Source: Agrobacterium sp. a22-2 (lineage in GTDB: Bacteria; Pseudomonadota; Alphaproteobacteria; Rhizobiales; Rhizobiaceae). From it: 64,000 nucleotides of DNA. Under the pieces are notes generated by a model, which was not told the origin of the DNA, made no database searches, and saw nothing but the letters and a program-made list of their open reading frames with translations. Position numbers and translations under genes: made by a program. The DNA lies in contig NZ_JAAXMM010000006.1 in NCBI RefSeq assembly GCF_012276985.1, positions 62,001 through 126,000 of the forward strand, written 5' to 3'. Shown in pieces: positions 35,164-42,222 of this stretch (position 1 is the first letter of the stretch; each line of letters opens with the position of its first letter).

Positions 35164-35673
35164 ATGACTGCGACCGCTCCCAAGACCGCCGAAGACCTGT
35201 TCCGTTTTCTCGATGACCTTGGCATTCCCCACCAGACCAAGACCCATGCGCCGGTCTTTACCGTGGCCGAATCGGTGTCGCTGCGCGATGAGATTCCCGG
35301 CGGCCATACCAAGAACCTGTTCGTCAAGGACAAGAAGGACCAGTTCTTCCTGCTGACGGTTGAGGAAAATGCCATCGTCGACCTGAAGACCGTGCACACG
35401 CTGATCGGTGCGGCCAGCAAGGTATCGTTCGGCAAGCCGGAAAAGCTGATGGAGTATCTGGGCGTCATTCCCGGTGCGGTCACGACGCTCGGCGCCATCA
35501 ACGACACCGGCCATAATGTCACCTTCGTGCTCGATGCGGACCTGATGGAGCATGACATCATCAACTGCCATCCGCTGTCCAACGACGCGACGACCTCGCT
35601 GGCGCGGGCCGATCTCATTCGCTTTCTTGAGGCGACCGGCCACACGCCGCTTGTCTTGAAAGTCACGGCCTGA
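35164..35673 (+). CDS. YbaK/ProX-type aminoacyl-tRNA editing deacylase
   Basis: Free-standing editing-domain protein of 169 residues that hydrolyses mischarged tRNA; the ProX/PrdX branch removes Ala from tRNA-Pro. The sequence has the domain from about residue 15 on, with V-F-T-V-A-E-S near 29-35, G-G-H-T-K-N-L-F-V-K-D near 45-55 (the conserved lysine) and the G-V-I-P-G-A-V-T loop near 98-105. The ATG at 35164 is chosen over an upstream in-frame ATG at 35146 from spacing. It is transcribed away from the neighbouring tRNA-Gly gene and is followed by the CnoX-like gene after 58 bases. Confidence 0.88.
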   Translation: MTATAPKTAEDLFRFLDDLGIPHQTKTHAPVFTVAESVSLRDEIPGGHTKNLFVKDKKDQFFLLTVEENAIVDLKTVHTLIGAASKVSFGKPEKLMEYLGVIPGAVTTLGAINDTGHNVTFVLDADLMEHDIINCHPLSNDATTSLARADLIRFLEATGHTPLVLKVTA

Positions 35674-35731
35674 CATACGATCTAAGCAGCAGAACAAGGC
35701 CCGGCGCGGCAAGAAAAGGCGGGAGACCACG

Positions 35732-36688
35732 ATGAGCGACACCAGCAATCCCTATGGCGGCTTCGGCGGCCAGATGACGGCGCAGGCCCATTTCGGCGAG
35801 GCGCCCGCCAAGGCTCTTGTCGGCGATACGACCACATCAGGCTTTGCCAAGGACGTGCTCGAGGAATCGCGGCGCCAGCCGGTGCTGGTCGATTTCTGGG
35901 CGCCCTGGTGCGGCCCGTGCAAGCAGCTCCAGCCGATGATTGAAAAGGTCGTCAACGAGGCCAATGGCCGCGTCAAGCTGGTCAAGCTCAATATCGACGA
36001 TCATCCGGCCATCCCGGGCCAGCTCGGCATCCAGTCGATCCCGGCCGTCGTCGCCTTTGTCGACGGTCGCCCGGTCGATGGCTTCATGGGCGCCATCCCG
36101 GAGAGCCAGATCCGCCAGTTCATCGAGAAGCTGGGCGGTTCGAACGAGGCCGATGCGGCCGCCGAAATCGCTGCCGTTCTGGAAGAAGCCAAGGGCCTGC
36201 TGGCAGCCGGCGATTTCGAAGGGGCCGCACAGCTCTATGGCGCGGTGATGCAGGCCGCGCCCGACAATGCCGTGGCGGTGGCCGGCATCGCCGAATGCAT
36301 GATCGCCTCCAACCAGCATGAACGCGCCCGCCAGCTTTTGGAGAGCATGCCGGCGGAGATGTCGGCGGCTGTCGAGATCCAGGCGGTGCTGAAGAAGCTC
36401 GACCAGATCGATGAGGCCCGCAAGCTCGGCGATCCGGTGGCGCTGGAGCATCAGCTGGCGCTCAATCCAGATGATCACGAAGCGCGCATGAAGCTTGCCA
36501 AGATTCGCAGCGTCCAGGGCAAGCGCGACGAGGCGGCCGACCATCTGCTGATGATCATGCGGCGCGACCGCACATTCGACGACGACGGCGCGCGGCGCCA
36601 GCTGCTGGAATTCTTCGATGTCTGGGGCGCCAAGGACCCGGCAACGATCCAGGCGCGCAGACGGTTGTCGTCGATCCTTTTTTCGTGA
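35732..36688 (+). CDS. Thioredoxin-TPR co-chaperone, CnoX/YbbN-like
   Basis: Cytosolic protein of 318 residues: a thioredoxin domain (about 28-135) followed by helical TPR repeats. The redox motif W-A-P-W-C-G-P-C-K is intact with Cys60 and Cys63, unlike E. coli CnoX, which lacks the CxxC pair. CnoX proteins hold unfolding substrates and guard cysteines during oxidative stress, passing clients to GroEL. The C-terminal half has tetratricopeptide-like G-D-F-E-G-A-A-Q-L-Y and related helices. A clear ribosome-binding site (GGCGGGAGA) precedes the ATG. Followed after about 100 bases by the LON-domain gene. Confidence 0.92.
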   Translation: MSDTSNPYGGFGGQMTAQAHFGEAPAKALVGDTTTSGFAKDVLEESRRQPVLVDFWAPWCGPCKQLQPMIEKVVNEANGRVKLVKLNIDDHPAIPGQLGIQSIPAVVAFVDGRPVDGFMGAIPESQIRQFIEKLGGSNEADAAAEIAAVLEEAKGLLAAGDFEGAAQLYGAVMQAAPDNAVAVAGIAECMIASNQHERARQLLESMPAEMSAAVEIQAVLKKLDQIDEARKLGDPVALEHQLALNPDDHEARMKLAKIRSVQGKRDEAADHLLMIMRRDRTFDDDGARRQLLEFFDVWGAKDPATIQARRRLSSILFS

Positions 36689-36791
36689 CAGGCCGGCGCG
36701 CCCTTGAGTTTCGCTTCGGCTGCGCCAATTTGATAGGAAGAACCAAGGTGGGCGCGATTTCGCGCCGTAAGGCCTGGCGTGGGAGGCGTTC

Positions 36792-37472
36792 ATGCAGGTC
36801 GGGAATGCCAGATATCTGACGGCAGGTGATGTTCCAGAGACATTGCCGATCTTTCCCTTAGCAGGGGCCCTGCTGCTGCCCGGCGGGCAATTGCCGCTCA
36901 ACGTCTTTGAGCCGCGCTATCTGGCGATGTTCGATGCGGCACTGGCCGGCAATCGTCTGATCGGCATCGTGCAGCCGGCGCTCACGGAGCCGGAAGCCGC
37001 GCTCGACGCACAGGAAGCGCCGGCGCTTTGCCAGGTGGGCTGCATCGGCCGCATCACGTCATGGGCGGAAACGGGCGACGGGCGTTACATCGTGTCGCTC
37101 GGCGGCGTCTGTCGGTTCCGGGTGATCGATGAAATCGCCGGCCACAGGCCCTATCGCACGGTGCGCATCGCACCGTTCATCGCCGACCTGTCATCGGCGC
37201 AGGAAGAGAGCACGGTTGATCGGGACGGCCTGCTTTCGGCTTTCCGAGCCTATCTCGAAGCCAACAAACTGGAGGCGGACTGGGACAGCGTCAAGCGTGC
37301 CAGCAACCTGACCCTGGTCAATTCCCTGTCGATGATGTCGCCGTTCGGGCCGGCCGAAAAGCAGGCCCTGCTGGAGGCGCCGGATCTGAAGACCCGCGCC
37401 GAGACGCTGGTGGCGATCACGGAAATCCTGCTGGCACGCGATTTCGGCGATGTCGATACGATGCTGCAGTGA
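36792..37472 (+). CDS. LON substrate-binding (LonN) domain protein
   Basis: A 226-residue protein consisting of the N-terminal substrate-recognition domain of Lon protease without the ATPase or peptidase parts. It has the signature L-P-I-F-P-L-A-G-A-L-L-L-P near 18-30 and L-N-V-F-E-P-R-Y near 36-43. The C-terminal third is helical. Function is unknown; an adaptor or scavenger role is often guessed. GGGAGG lies upstream of the ATG. It is followed after 15 bases by the YcaR-like gene, a pairing I believe is common in rhizobia. Confidence 0.9.
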   Translation: MQVGNARYLTAGDVPETLPIFPLAGALLLPGGQLPLNVFEPRYLAMFDAALAGNRLIGIVQPALTEPEAALDAQEAPALCQVGCIGRITSWAETGDGRYIVSLGGVCRFRVIDEIAGHRPYRTVRIAPFIADLSSAQEESTVDRDGLLSAFRAYLEANKLEADWDSVKRASNLTLVNSLSMMSPFGPAEKQALLEAPDLKTRAETLVAITEILLARDFGDVDTMLQ

Positions 37473-37487
37473 AGGAGCATGGCCTCG

Positions 37488-37676
37488 ATGGATGAGAAGC
37501 TGAGCCGGGTCGATCCGAAACTGCTCGAACTGCTGGTCTGCCCGCTGACCCGCGGGCGGCTTGCCTATGATCGGGAGAATAACGAACTGGTGTCGGAAAA
37601 GGCGCGGCTCGCCTATCCCATCCGCGACGGTATTCCGATCATGCTGGTGTCCGAGGCCCGCAAGATCGACGCGTGA
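37488..37676 (+). CDS. Trm112/YcaR family (UPF0434) protein
   Basis: A 62-residue protein with the family core [14 protein letters not shown] near 11-24 and [11 protein letters not shown] near 42-52. In eukaryotic and archaeal Trm112 this fold activates methyltransferases; in bacteria the role is unclear. Only one cysteine of the zinc-type pair is present, as in most bacterial members. The ATG at 37488 is preferred to that at 37479, since GAAGGAG ends at 37477 and would be only one base from the earlier codon. Confidence 0.88.
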   Translation: MDEKLSRVDPKLLELLVCPLTRGRLAYDRENNELVSEKARLAYPIRDGIPIMLVSEARKIDA

Positions 37677-37704
37677 GCTTTGATTTGCCGTCCTTGATCC
37701 GGTT

Positions 37705-38919
37705 TCAAATCGCCTCGCCGGCCAGGAGTTTCGGCCCACCTTTGCCGGCGGTGCCGGCCGCCTGCGAGATGAAGAAGGATTTCAGCTTCGGCAGGCGGTC
37801 GACCAGACCGAGGCCGAAATCGCGGACCACTCGGATCGGCGCGACATCGTTGGAAAACAGCCGGTTCAGCACATCCGTCGTCACGCCCATACGGAACGTG
37901 TCGAAGCGCCGCCAGGTCTGGTAGCGCTCCAGGACGTTGAGGTCGCCGATGTCGAGACCGAGGCGGTCAGCCTCGACGATGGTTTCGGCAAGGGCTGCCA
38001 CATCCTTGAAGCCGAGATTGAGGCCCTGGCCGGAGATCGGGTGAATACCGTGGGCCGCATCGCCGGCCAGCGCCAGGCGCGGCGCGACGAAGGCGCGGGC
38101 GAGCGTCAGGCCAAGCGGAAAGGCGCGGCGGTCGCCGGTGGCCTTCAGGGCGCCGAGCTTGTGGCCGAAGCGCCGCTCCAGTTCCTCCTCGAAGACCAGG
38201 TCATCGGCGGCCACCAGCCGGTCGGCATCGGCCGTGCGCTCGGTCCAGACCAGCGACGAACGGTTGCCTTTCAGCGGCAGGATGGCGAAGGGGCCGGCTG
38301 GCAGGAAATGCTCCTCGGCGCAGCCCTCGTGCGGACGCTCGTGCTCGACCGTCGTGACGATGCCGGATTGTCCGTAATCCCAGGTCACCGTCTTGATGCC
38401 GGCCAGATCGCGCAGCTTCGATTTCACCCCGTCGCAGGCGACCACCAGCCGGGCGTTGAGCATCGCGCCGTCCGACAGCGTCAGTTCGGCCGCCGGGCCG
38501 CTGTTGTTGAAGCCGGTTGCCCCGGCGCCGTGGCGAATGGCGATGCCGGCCTTGGCCGCGGCGTCGCGCAGCGCTGCCACCATGCTGACATTGGGGATCA
38601 TGTAGGCGAAAGGCCGGCCGTTTTCGACGGTGCCGTCGAAGGTCAGGAAAACCGGGCGCACCGGATCGCCGGTCTTCGAATCAGTGACGATCATCCGGGT
38701 GATCGGCTCGGCGTCGGGCGCGATCCTATCCCAGATGCCGAAGACCTCGAGCATGCGGGTCGCAGCCGCGATGATGGCCGATGCCCTGAGGTCCTTCTGC
38801 CATTGGCCTTCGGGCGCCGCTTCGACAACCTCGACCGACAGGTGAGGGGCCGCCTGCTTGACTGCGAGGGCGACCGACAGGCCCACATACCCACCGCCGA
38901 CGACAATCAGATCCAACAT
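37705..38919 (-). CDS. UbiH/COQ6-family FAD-dependent monooxygenase
   Basis: Flavoprotein hydroxylase of the UbiH/UbiF/VisC group that hydroxylates the ubiquinone ring; 404 residues, associated with the inner membrane. FAD dinucleotide motif V-V-G-G-G-Y-V-G-L-S is at 6-15; the DG motif A-C-D-G-V-K-S-K-L-R lies near 160-170; and G-D-A-A-H-G-I-H-P-I-S-G-Q-G near 285-298 completes the signature. Which ring position it acts on is not decided by sequence alone; one hydroxylase can act at several positions in alphaproteobacteria. Divergent from tesB; convergent with the YcaR-like gene. Confidence 0.92.
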   Translation of the reverse strand: MLDLIVVGGGYVGLSVALAVKQAAPHLSVEVVEAAPEGQWQKDLRASAIIAAATRMLEVFGIWDRIAPDAEPITRMIVTDSKTGDPVRPVFLTFDGTVENGRPFAYMIPNVSMVAALRDAAAKAGIAIRHGAGATGFNNSGPAAELTLSDGAMLNARLVVACDGVKSKLRDLAGIKTVTWDYGQSGIVTTVEHERPHEGCAEEHFLPAGPFAILPLKGNRSSLVWTERTADADRLVAADDLVFEEELERRFGHKLGALKATGDRRAFPLGLTLARAFVAPRLALAGDAAHGIHPISGQGLNLGFKDVAALAETIVEADRLGLDIGDLNVLERYQTWRRFDTFRMGVTTDVLNRLFSNDVAPIRVVRDFGLGLVDRLPKLKSFFISQAAGTAGKGGPKLLAGEAI

Positions 38920-39003
38920 GGCGCGCTCCCTTGCTGCTTGTATCCGTGTTCTGTCCTATATAGATCAGCCTTGAACATCTTCCTACAACCGGGGTCGTCA
39001 AAA

Positions 39004-39888
39004 ATGTCGCAGGAGCGTGAAAACCAGACCGCCATGGATCAGCTGATCCGGACGCTCGACCTGGAAAACCTCGAGGTCAACCTCTTTCGCGGCAGCAGCC
39101 CGCAGGTCGGTTGGCAGCGGGTGTTCGGTGGCCAGGTGATCGCCCAGGCCCTGATGGCGGCGCAGCGCTGCGTGGAGGCCGACCGCTTCGTCCATTCCCT
39201 GCATGCCTATTTCATGCGGCCCGGCGATCCGGCCGTGCCGATCATCTACCAGGTCGAGCGCATTCGCGACGGCTCGAGCTTTGCCACAAGGCGCGTGGTC
39301 GCCATCCAGCACGGCAAGGCAATCTTCTCGATGTCGGCATCCTTCCAGCAGGAGGAGGAAGGGTTCGACCACCAGGTCGCCATGCCGGATGTCAAGCAGC
39401 CGGAAGAGCTGATGGGCGAGACCGAATTCCGCGAGGTTTTCCTGTCCCAGGCGCCTGAAAACGTTCGCAAATATTGGGGTCGCGAGCGGCCGGTGGAAAT
39501 CCGCCCGGTATCGCTCGTCCACTATCTCACCAAGGACAAGCTGGAACCGGAAGCGCATATCTGGGTGCGGCCGACCGGTGCCGTCCCTGATGACCGGCAC
39601 TACCAGGCGGCGGTGCTCGCCTATCTTTCCGACATGACGCTGCTCGACACCTCGCTCTATGCCCATGGCCGATCGATCTTCGACCCTAGCCTGCAGGTCG
39701 CCAGCCTCGATCATGCCATGTGGTTCCATCGTCCCTCGGCGCTCGACGACTGGCTGCTCTACACCCAGGACAGCCCGAGTGCCTTTGGAGCGCGCGGAAT
39801 GACCCGGGGCAGCCTCTACAGTCGGACGGGGTCTTTGATCGCCTCGGTGGCGCAGGAAGGCCTGATTCGGAAAAAGGCAAATGATTAA
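39004..39888 (+). CDS. tesB: Acyl-CoA thioesterase II
   Basis: Cytosolic double-hotdog thioesterase cleaving medium- and long-chain acyl-CoA. It shows the TesB N-terminal repeat with V-F-G-G-Q-V-I-A-Q-A near 40-49 and H-S-L-H-A-Y-F-M-R-P-G near 64-74, and the second repeat ends with D-H-A-M-W-F-H-R-P near 237-245 and the catalytic region Y-S-R-T-G-S-L-I-A-S-V-A-Q-E-G. Length is 294. The frame is open far upstream on the strand opposite the UbiH-like gene, but coding homology begins at M-S-Q-E-R-E-N. Confidence 0.95.
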   Translation: MSQERENQTAMDQLIRTLDLENLEVNLFRGSSPQVGWQRVFGGQVIAQALMAAQRCVEADRFVHSLHAYFMRPGDPAVPIIYQVERIRDGSSFATRRVVAIQHGKAIFSMSASFQQEEEGFDHQVAMPDVKQPEELMGETEFREVFLSQAPENVRKYWGRERPVEIRPVSLVHYLTKDKLEPEAHIWVRPTGAVPDDRHYQAAVLAYLSDMTLLDTSLYAHGRSIFDPSLQVASLDHAMWFHRPSALDDWLLYTQDSPSAFGARGMTRGSLYSRTGSLIASVAQEGLIRKKAND

Positions 39889-39910
39889 TTATTGAGCATT
39901 TTTTGAAAAG

Positions 39911-39925
39911 TGCACAAGATTTGCC
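39911..39925 (+). promoter_or_regulatory. Candidate sigma-54 promoter 1 upstream of glnK
   Basis: TGCAC, five bases, TTGC: the -12 GC is intact but the -24 GG reads TG. It lies about 195 bases upstream of glnK. Listed as an alternative to the site at 40012; the two cannot be separated by eye. Confidence 0.3.
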
Positions 39926-40011
39926 CGCCCAACGGCCATTCAACTGCCTGTTTCTTAGCTGATTATCTTATAGTCTTTAGAATTCAATAACTTATTCCCC
40001 GGCCTCCAATC

Positions 40012-40027
40012 TGGCACATACTTTGAA
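40012..40027 (+). promoter_or_regulatory. Candidate sigma-54 promoter 2 upstream of glnK
   Basis: TGGCAC at 40012-40017, five bases, then TTGAA at 40023-40027. The -24 element is perfect and the spacing is right, but the -12 GC reads GA. glnK-amtB is normally driven by NtrC and sigma-54, which favours one of these two sites. It lies about 95 bases before the glnK start. Confidence 0.45.
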
Positions 40028-40118
40028 TGTCACAAGCCAGTCGCTGCTTAATTGATCTTGCCAGCGGCAAGGAGAGTCGGCTCCGCGCCGAAGGACAAAC
40101 ATAAGGATGGGAAACCAG

Positions 40119-40457
40119 ATGAAGATTGTGATGGCCATTATCAAGCCGTTCAAGCTCGATGAGGTCCGCGAGGCTCTGACCGCTGTTGGCATTCAGGGCC
40201 TGACCGTGACCGAGGTCAAGGGATACGGACGTCAGAAGGGACACACCGAAATCTATCGCGGAACGGAATATGCCGTTAGCTTTCTGCCGAAGTTGAAGGT
40301 CGAGATCGCGGTCGCGTCCGATATCGCGGACAAGGCTGTCGAGGCTATCGCCTCTGCCGCCAAGACCGGGCAGATCGGCGATGGAAAGATTTTCGTCTAC
40401 TCGATCGATCAGGCCGTGCGCATTCGTACCGGCGAAACCAATACCGAAGCGTTGTAA
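40119..40457 (+). CDS. glnK: P-II nitrogen regulatory protein GlnK
   Basis: Small trimeric signal protein of 112 residues that senses 2-oxoglutarate, ATP/ADP and, through uridylylation, glutamine; it blocks AmtB when nitrogen is sufficient. The N-terminus M-K-I-V-M-A-I-I-K-P-F-K is canonical, Tyr51 in the T-loop (E-I-Y-R-G-T-E-Y) is the uridylylation site, and G-K-I-F-V-Y near 87-92 is the second P-II signature. An in-frame ATG at 40107 adds four residues but the conserved start is at 40119. Operon partner amtB follows after 27 bases, so this is GlnK rather than GlnB. Confidence 0.96.
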   Translation: MKIVMAIIKPFKLDEVREALTAVGIQGLTVTEVKGYGRQKGHTEIYRGTEYAVSFLPKLKVEIAVASDIADKAVEAIASAAKTGQIGDGKIFVYSIDQAVRIRTGETNTEAL

Positions 40458-40484
40458 GAACGGCTGTAAGGGGAGTTGTTTCTG

Positions 40485-41918
40485 ATGTCATTTTCCAAAT
40501 TTCCATCTTCTATCGCGCGCTTGAGCGCCGCCACGGCCGCCTTGCTGGCGCCGGCGATCGCCTTTGCGCAGGACGCGGCCGCTCCGGCCGTTGCCGAAGC
40601 AGCAGCGGCTGCTCCGGCCATGACCGTTGACAAGGGCGACACCACCTGGATGTTGATCTCGTCGGCGCTGGTTCTTCTGATGACCGTGCCGGGCCTGGCC
40701 CTGTTCTACGGTGGTCTCGTGCGCACCAAGAACATGCTTTCGGTGGCCATGCAGGTTCTGATGATCGCCGCAGTCGCGATGCTCGTCTGGGTCGCCTACG
40801 GCTATTCGCTGGCGTTTACCGACGGCGGTTCGCTGAACAGCTTTGTCGGTGGTTTCTCCAAGATGTTCCTGGCCGGCGTCGACGTCACGACGGTGGCGGA
40901 AAGCTTCTCCAAGGGCGTCGCCATTCCGGAGTTGACCTTCGTCGTCTTCCAGATGACCTTTGCCGCCATCACGCCCGGCCTGATCATCGGTGCCTTCGCC
41001 GAACGCATCAAGTTCTCCGCCGTCATCCTCTTCACCATCCTGTGGCTCACCTTCATCTACTTCCCGATGGCCCACATGGTCTGGTTCTGGGGCGGCCCGA
41101 GCGCCTATGACGGCCCGACCGGCCTGATCTTCGGCTTCGGCGCCATCGACTTCGCCGGCGGCACCGTCGTCCACATCAATGCCGGCATCGCTGGTCTCGT
41201 CGGCGCCATCATGGTCGGCAAGCGCACCGGTTACGGCAAGGACATGATGGCACCCCATTCCATGACGCTCACCATGGTCGGCGCTTCGCTGCTGTGGGTC
41301 GGTTGGTTCGGCTTCAACGCCGGTTCCAACCTGGAATCGAACGCCTATGCCGCGCTTGCCATGATCAACACCTTCGTTGCCACCGCCGCCGCCATCGTCT
41401 CCTGGGCGATCGTCGAAACCTTCAGCCGCGGCAAGGCCTCGATGCTGGGTGCAGCGTCCGGTGCCGTTGCCGGTCTCGTCGTGATCACGCCTGCCGCCGG
41501 CTTTGCCGGCCCGATGGGCGCCATCGTCATGGGCCTCGTGGTCTCGCCGATCTGCTACTTCTTCGTCTCTACCGTGAAGAACAAGTTCGGCTATGACGAC
41601 ACCGCAGACGTCTTCGGCGTTCACTGCATCGGCGGCATCATCGGTGCCCTGTTGACCGGCGTCTTCGTCAACCCGGCTCTCGGCGGCGCTGGCATCGTCG
41701 ATTATTCGACGGCCGATTTCGCTGCAGGTTATGCCGGCACGGTGACCCAGGTCTGGGCACAGTTCAAGGGCGTCATCGTCACCGTTCTGTGGTCGGGCAT
41801 TGGCTCGGCGATCCTGTTCAAGATCGTTGATGTCATCGTCGGCCTGCGCGTTCCGGTGGAAGCCGAGCGCGAAGGTCTCGACCTCGCCTCCCACGGCGAA
41901 GCAGCCTATCACTCTTAA
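40485..41918 (+). CDS. amtB: Ammonium transporter AmtB
   Basis: Inner-membrane trimeric ammonium channel. A cleavable-looking signal peptide (about 1-29, ending A-I-A-F-A-Q-D) and an Ala-rich linker precede about 11 membrane helices. Family motifs include G-L-A-L-F-Y-G-G-L-V near 66-75, F-A-E-R-I-K near 164, the first pore histidine in V-V-H-I-N-A-G-I-A-G and the second in D-V-F-G-V-H-C-I-G-G. The ATG at 40485 is nine bases after GGGGAG. GlnK from the upstream gene plugs the pore. Two hairpin terminators follow the gene. Confidence 0.96.
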   Translation: MSFSKFPSSIARLSAATAALLAPAIAFAQDAAAPAVAEAAAAAPAMTVDKGDTTWMLISSALVLLMTVPGLALFYGGLVRTKNMLSVAMQVLMIAAVAMLVWVAYGYSLAFTDGGSLNSFVGGFSKMFLAGVDVTTVAESFSKGVAIPELTFVVFQMTFAAITPGLIIGAFAERIKFSAVILFTILWLTFIYFPMAHMVWFWGGPSAYDGPTGLIFGFGAIDFAGGTVVHINAGIAGLVGAIMVGKRTGYGKDMMAPHSMTLTMVGASLLWVGWFGFNAGSNLESNAYAALAMINTFVATAAAIVSWAIVETFSRGKASMLGAASGAVAGLVVITPAAGFAGPMGAIVMGLVVSPICYFFVSTVKNKFGYDDTADVFGVHCIGGIIGALLTGVFVNPALGGAGIVDYSTADFAAGYAGTVTQVWAQFKGVIVTVLWSGIGSAILFKIVDVIVGLRVPVEAEREGLDLASHGEAAYHS

Positions 41919-41925
41919 GTGCGAC

Positions 41926-41955
41926 GCGGCGCCGGTCTCCGGCGCCGCGTTTCCT
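41926..41955 (+). terminator. First hairpin after amtB
   Basis: CGCGGCGCCGG, a TCTC loop and CCGGCGCCGCG form a perfect 11-bp stem six bases after the amtB stop, followed only by TTT. It is weak as a terminator by tail but strong as a structure; the better terminator follows at 41987. Confidence 0.6.
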
Positions 41956-41986
41956 CCCGTCGCGGCTTTCCTGAAAGACGCGTTTG

Positions 41987-42018
41987 GCCCGGACAGCAAT
42001 GTCCGGGCTATTTTTTTG
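41987..42018 (+). terminator. Intrinsic terminator of glnK-amtB
   Basis: GCCCGGAC, a six-base loop and GTCCGGGC form a stable stem followed by TATTTTTTTG, a textbook rho-independent signal about 70 bases after amtB. Confidence 0.92.
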
Positions 42019-42100
42019 TCCTCCGCACGGCCCTGCTGTCGCCGCTTGCGATAAAGGTCTGTGCCTTTTGCCCAACAAGGGCCGCGAAACCTCTCCATGG

Positions 42101-42115
42101 TTAAAGGGGTGTTAA
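42101..42115. promoter_or_regulatory. CtrA binding box upstream of ftsK
   Basis: TTAA at 42101-42104, seven bases, TTAA at 42112-42115: an exact TTAA-N7-TTAA CtrA box, about 110 bases before the ftsK start and with no other gene between. CtrA is the cell-cycle master regulator of alphaproteobacteria and commonly controls division genes. Binding is inferred from the perfect match and position. Confidence 0.6.
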
Positions 42116-42222
42116 CCGACCCGTTGATACTCTGCCACAGAGCGGGGCATGCGTGGTTCGAGTGAACTTCTCTTGCCGCAGCGGCAAGTCACGGACCTAT
42201 CAAGAACGGCAGGCGGAAAATT

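Noticed and set aside
38041..39003. Upstream extension of the tesB frame across the UbiH-like gene
   Set aside because: The extension is antisense to a clear FAD monooxygenase; thioesterase homology starts at 39004.
40488..42098. A 536-codon open frame opposite amtB
   Set aside because: Antisense artefact with long Asp/Gly/His runs; it also crosses two intrinsic terminators of glnK-amtB.
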